Shown: positions 62,356 to 64,000 of the stretch, in pieces | Numbering within the stretch: position 1 is the first letter of the stretch | How the letters are laid out: each line of letters begins with the position of its first letter | Assembly: GCF_001280595.1 (NCBI RefSeq) | Contig: NZ_LITU01000070.1 | Span: 239,150 to 303,149 of the forward strand | Length of the DNA stretch: 64,000 nucleotides | Direction: 5' to 3' | DNA from: Paenibacillus xylanivorans | GTDB lineage: Bacteria; Bacillota; Bacilli; Paenibacillales; Paenibacillaceae | Notes under the pieces: generated by a model | Databases searched by the model: none | Seen by the model: the letters and a program-made list of their open reading frames with translations, nothing else | Told to the model about the DNA's origin: nothing | Program-made: the position numbers and the translations under genes

Positions 62356-64000
62356 TTGCAGACAGGAATCAGCCTGTGCATGATCGTGAAGGATGAAGCC
62401 CGGTCGCTTCAGCGGTGTCTGGATGCCATTCGGGATGTTGTGGATGAGATCATCATCGTGGATACAGGGTCAGCGGACGATACGATCGACATTGCCCGTC
62501 GTTATGATGCGGTTGTCATCAATACAGCGTGGACCGGAGATTTTAGCGCTGCCCGCAATCTGTCTCTTGCCGCTGCCACTCATCCTTGGATTCTGGTGCT
62601 GGATGCGGATGAAGTCTGGATGCAGACAGAACCCAATCTGGCCGAGATGAAACGGATACTGTCTCCAAGTCAGGACGATGTATGGGGGTACTGGATACAG
62701 GTTACAAGTCTGCTTGGAACATCCGGAGAAGAGCGTGTAACGGATGCGGTGTGTCGTTTATTCCGGAATGATCCCCGGATTGCTTTTCAGGGCAGGATTC
62801 ATGAAGAAGTGGCATCCTCCATTCTGTCCTTTGCTCCGTGGGGTGTGGTCGACTCCAGGCTTGAAATTATTCATTATGGCTATCTGGAAGACGTTATTGT
62901 TGGCAAAAATAAACCCGAGCGTAATATGCGGCTGATTCGCTCCGCTCTCCATGAATCACCGGATCAACCCGAACTGCTGTATGCCATGGCCGCCGAATGG
63001 TTTCAGCAAGCGAGATATGATGAAGCGCTCAGGTTATTGCAGCCCTTGCTGGCACAGCTTACGCCGGAATGCGGATATCATTCAGATCTGGTACTCAAAA
63101 CGGCGTATGCCTGGCGGGAGCGTAGTCGCCCGGAGAGGGCACTCGCTATCGTCGAGGAATGGAGGCCGGTGTATGCTGATTTCCCCGATCTGTTGGAGCT
63201 TGGTGCCGTGCTGGAGCTGGATCAGGGACGGGATGCTGCGGCGCTCGACTGGCTGAAGCTGTCCAAAGCGGCAGCATCCACAGCCAGTCGATATACGTCC
63301 GTTTCTGGTGCCGGAACGTATCGCAGCCAGACGCTGGAAGGCATGGCCTATGAACGGCTGGGCTGCTGGCAGGAAGCAGCTGCGGCGTATACCGCCGCGC
63401 TAACCGTACAGCCCGGCAGCTTGCCAGCATGGCATCGCCTGTTGCTGCTGGCCGCAGCTACCGGGCGGCCGCAAGCCATCGCAAGCGCAGCCATGCGGAT
63501 AAGCCTGCCGCCTGCGGCTTGGCAGGCACTGATCCCGGCTGCGCTGGATGCGCATCGGCCGGAATGGCTGCTGCGCCACCCGGCATCGCTATCCGCCGCG
63601 CTGCGGGCGCAGCCCCTTGCCGCCGGGCTGGCGCTGGCCCAGCTGGGCGAGGACGCCGCTGCCCGGGCGGCTTTGCAGCCCTGGGCGGCGCATGCGCAGC
63701 ACGGGCCGGAGGCGGCGCTGGCGCTGTGGGCGCTCGGCCACAAGCAGCCCAGCGAGCACCGCGCCAGTGCTGCGACGGGCTCAGCGCGAGGCGCAGCCGT
63801 GTCCCCGGCAGCGCGGCGGTGGGCCCGCGAGCAGGCGGCCACGCCCGACGCAGCCCGCGTAGCCGAAGCGCTGCTGCGCGGCGCATCGGCCCGCTGCGCC
63901 CCGCCAGCGCCGCAGGCCGTGCACGCCGCCGCGCAAGCGCTCGCGCGCGTAGGCGCCTGGGCCGCTTGGCTGCGCCTGCTGCAGGCCCTGCCGCCCAGCC
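62356..64000 (+). CDS. GT2 glycosyltransferase-TPR fusion, third of three, partial
   Basis: At least 548 residues, open at the right edge. GGAGG directly abuts ATG 62350, while TTG 62356 is six bases away, so TTG is the likely start, as in both upstream paralogues. GT-A domain: ISLCMIVKDEARSLQRCLDA, IIIVDTGSADDTIDIA, GDFSAARNLSLAAA and ILVLDADEVW; then LFRNDPRIAFQGRIHEEV and TPR-like helices. From about 63350 to the edge the sequence becomes extremely GC-rich and Ala/Arg/Leu-rich while the frame stays open and TPR-like (LAAGLALAQLGEDAAARAAL). Confidence 0.85.
   Translation, partial: MQTGISLCMIVKDEARSLQRCLDAIRDVVDEIIIVDTGSADDTIDIARRYDAVVINTAWTGDFSAARNLSLAAATHPWILVLDADEVWMQTEPNLAEMKRILSPSQDDVWGYWIQVTSLLGTSGEERVTDAVCRLFRNDPRIAFQGRIHEEVASSILSFAPWGVVDSRLEIIHYGYLEDVIVGKNKPERNMRLIRSALHESPDQPELLYAMAAEWFQQARYDEALRLLQPLLAQLTPECGYHSDLVLKTAYAWRERSRPERALAIVEEWRPVYADFPDLLELGAVLELDQGRDAAALDWLKLSKAAASTASRYTSVSGAGTYRSQTLEGMAYERLGCWQEAAAAYTAALTVQPGSLPAWHRLLLLAAATGRPQAIASAAMRISLPPAAWQALIPAALDAHRPEWLLRHPASLSAALRAQPLAAGLALAQLGEDAAARAALQPWAAHAQHGPEAALALWALGHKQPSEHRASAATGSARGAAVSPAARRWAREQAATPDAARVAEALLRGASARCAPPAPQAVHAAAQALARVGAWAAWLRLLQALPPS

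Noticed and set aside
63348..63886. Two long minus-strand Ala/Arg-rich frames and one plus-strand frame at the right end.
   Set aside because: Long chance frames in very GC-rich DNA; the GT-TPR frame is open throughout and fits the protein family.

Overview
The window looks like a chromosomal segment of a Paenibacillus-type Gram-positive bacterium. This rests on strong GGAGG-type ribosome binding sites, frequent TTG/GTG starts, many carbohydrate ABC transporters without their own ATPase, a copper-amine-oxidase-like stalk protein, a YesM/YesN-type two-component system and good matches to the CcpA cre consensus. No rRNA, tRNA, CRISPR array or intact insertion sequence was seen.

Layout. 1-1.6 kb: the start of a leucine dehydrogenase gene running off the left edge, a UPF0316 membrane protein and a small winged-helix protein. 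1.9-3.4 kb: a secreted PL1 pectate lyase with a cre-like site. 3.5-12.5 kb: a mannan-oligosaccharide locus with a LacI-type regulator, a mannobiose (cellobiose-type) 2-epimerase plus mannosyl-glucose phosphorylase pair, and a divergent operon of binding protein, two permeases, a second GH130 phosphorylase and an intracellular GH113 mannanase. Together they give import, endo-cleavage, phosphorolysis and epimerisation of beta-1,4-mannan fragments to mannose-1-phosphate and glucose. 12.6-14.9 kb: an AT-rich pocket with a secreted matrixin-like protease, an unknown secreted partner and a lipoprotein. 15-20.8 kb: a stalk protein, a TetR/quinone-reductase pair with matching operators, an APH-like kinase, a GT4 glycosyltransferase and a small membrane protein.

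20.8-26.6 kb: an ABC-F ATPase preceded by a 53-codon leader ORF and a terminator (possible attenuator), a nucleoside hydrolase, a PadR/membrane-protein pair with a large operator, and a signal peptidase II paralogue. 26.8-35.9 kb: two further sugar ABC importers flanking a YesMN-like sensor and regulator. 36-43 kb: a repeat-like hairpin element, a MATE exporter, a broken Rpn-type nuclease gene, and an OmpR-type two-component system with a beta-propeller lipoprotein. 43-48.7 kb: a LysR regulator, an M20 amidohydrolase plus YfcC-type transporter preceded by tandem operators, the tRNA hydroxylase TrhO and a SufR-like regulator. 49-54.7 kb: a TrpXYZ-like ABC importer whose permease carries an N-terminal stop, a winged-helix/TPR regulator and an MFS exporter.

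54.8-64 kb: the most unusual part. Two paralogous beta-rich proteins lie opposite a DUF6385-like protein, a Thr-rich repeat protein (nine NGTITSVLGAT units) and three consecutive glycosyltransferase-TPR genes, the last running off the right edge through a very GC-rich stretch. I infer a dedicated system that glycosylates a repetitive surface or spore protein.
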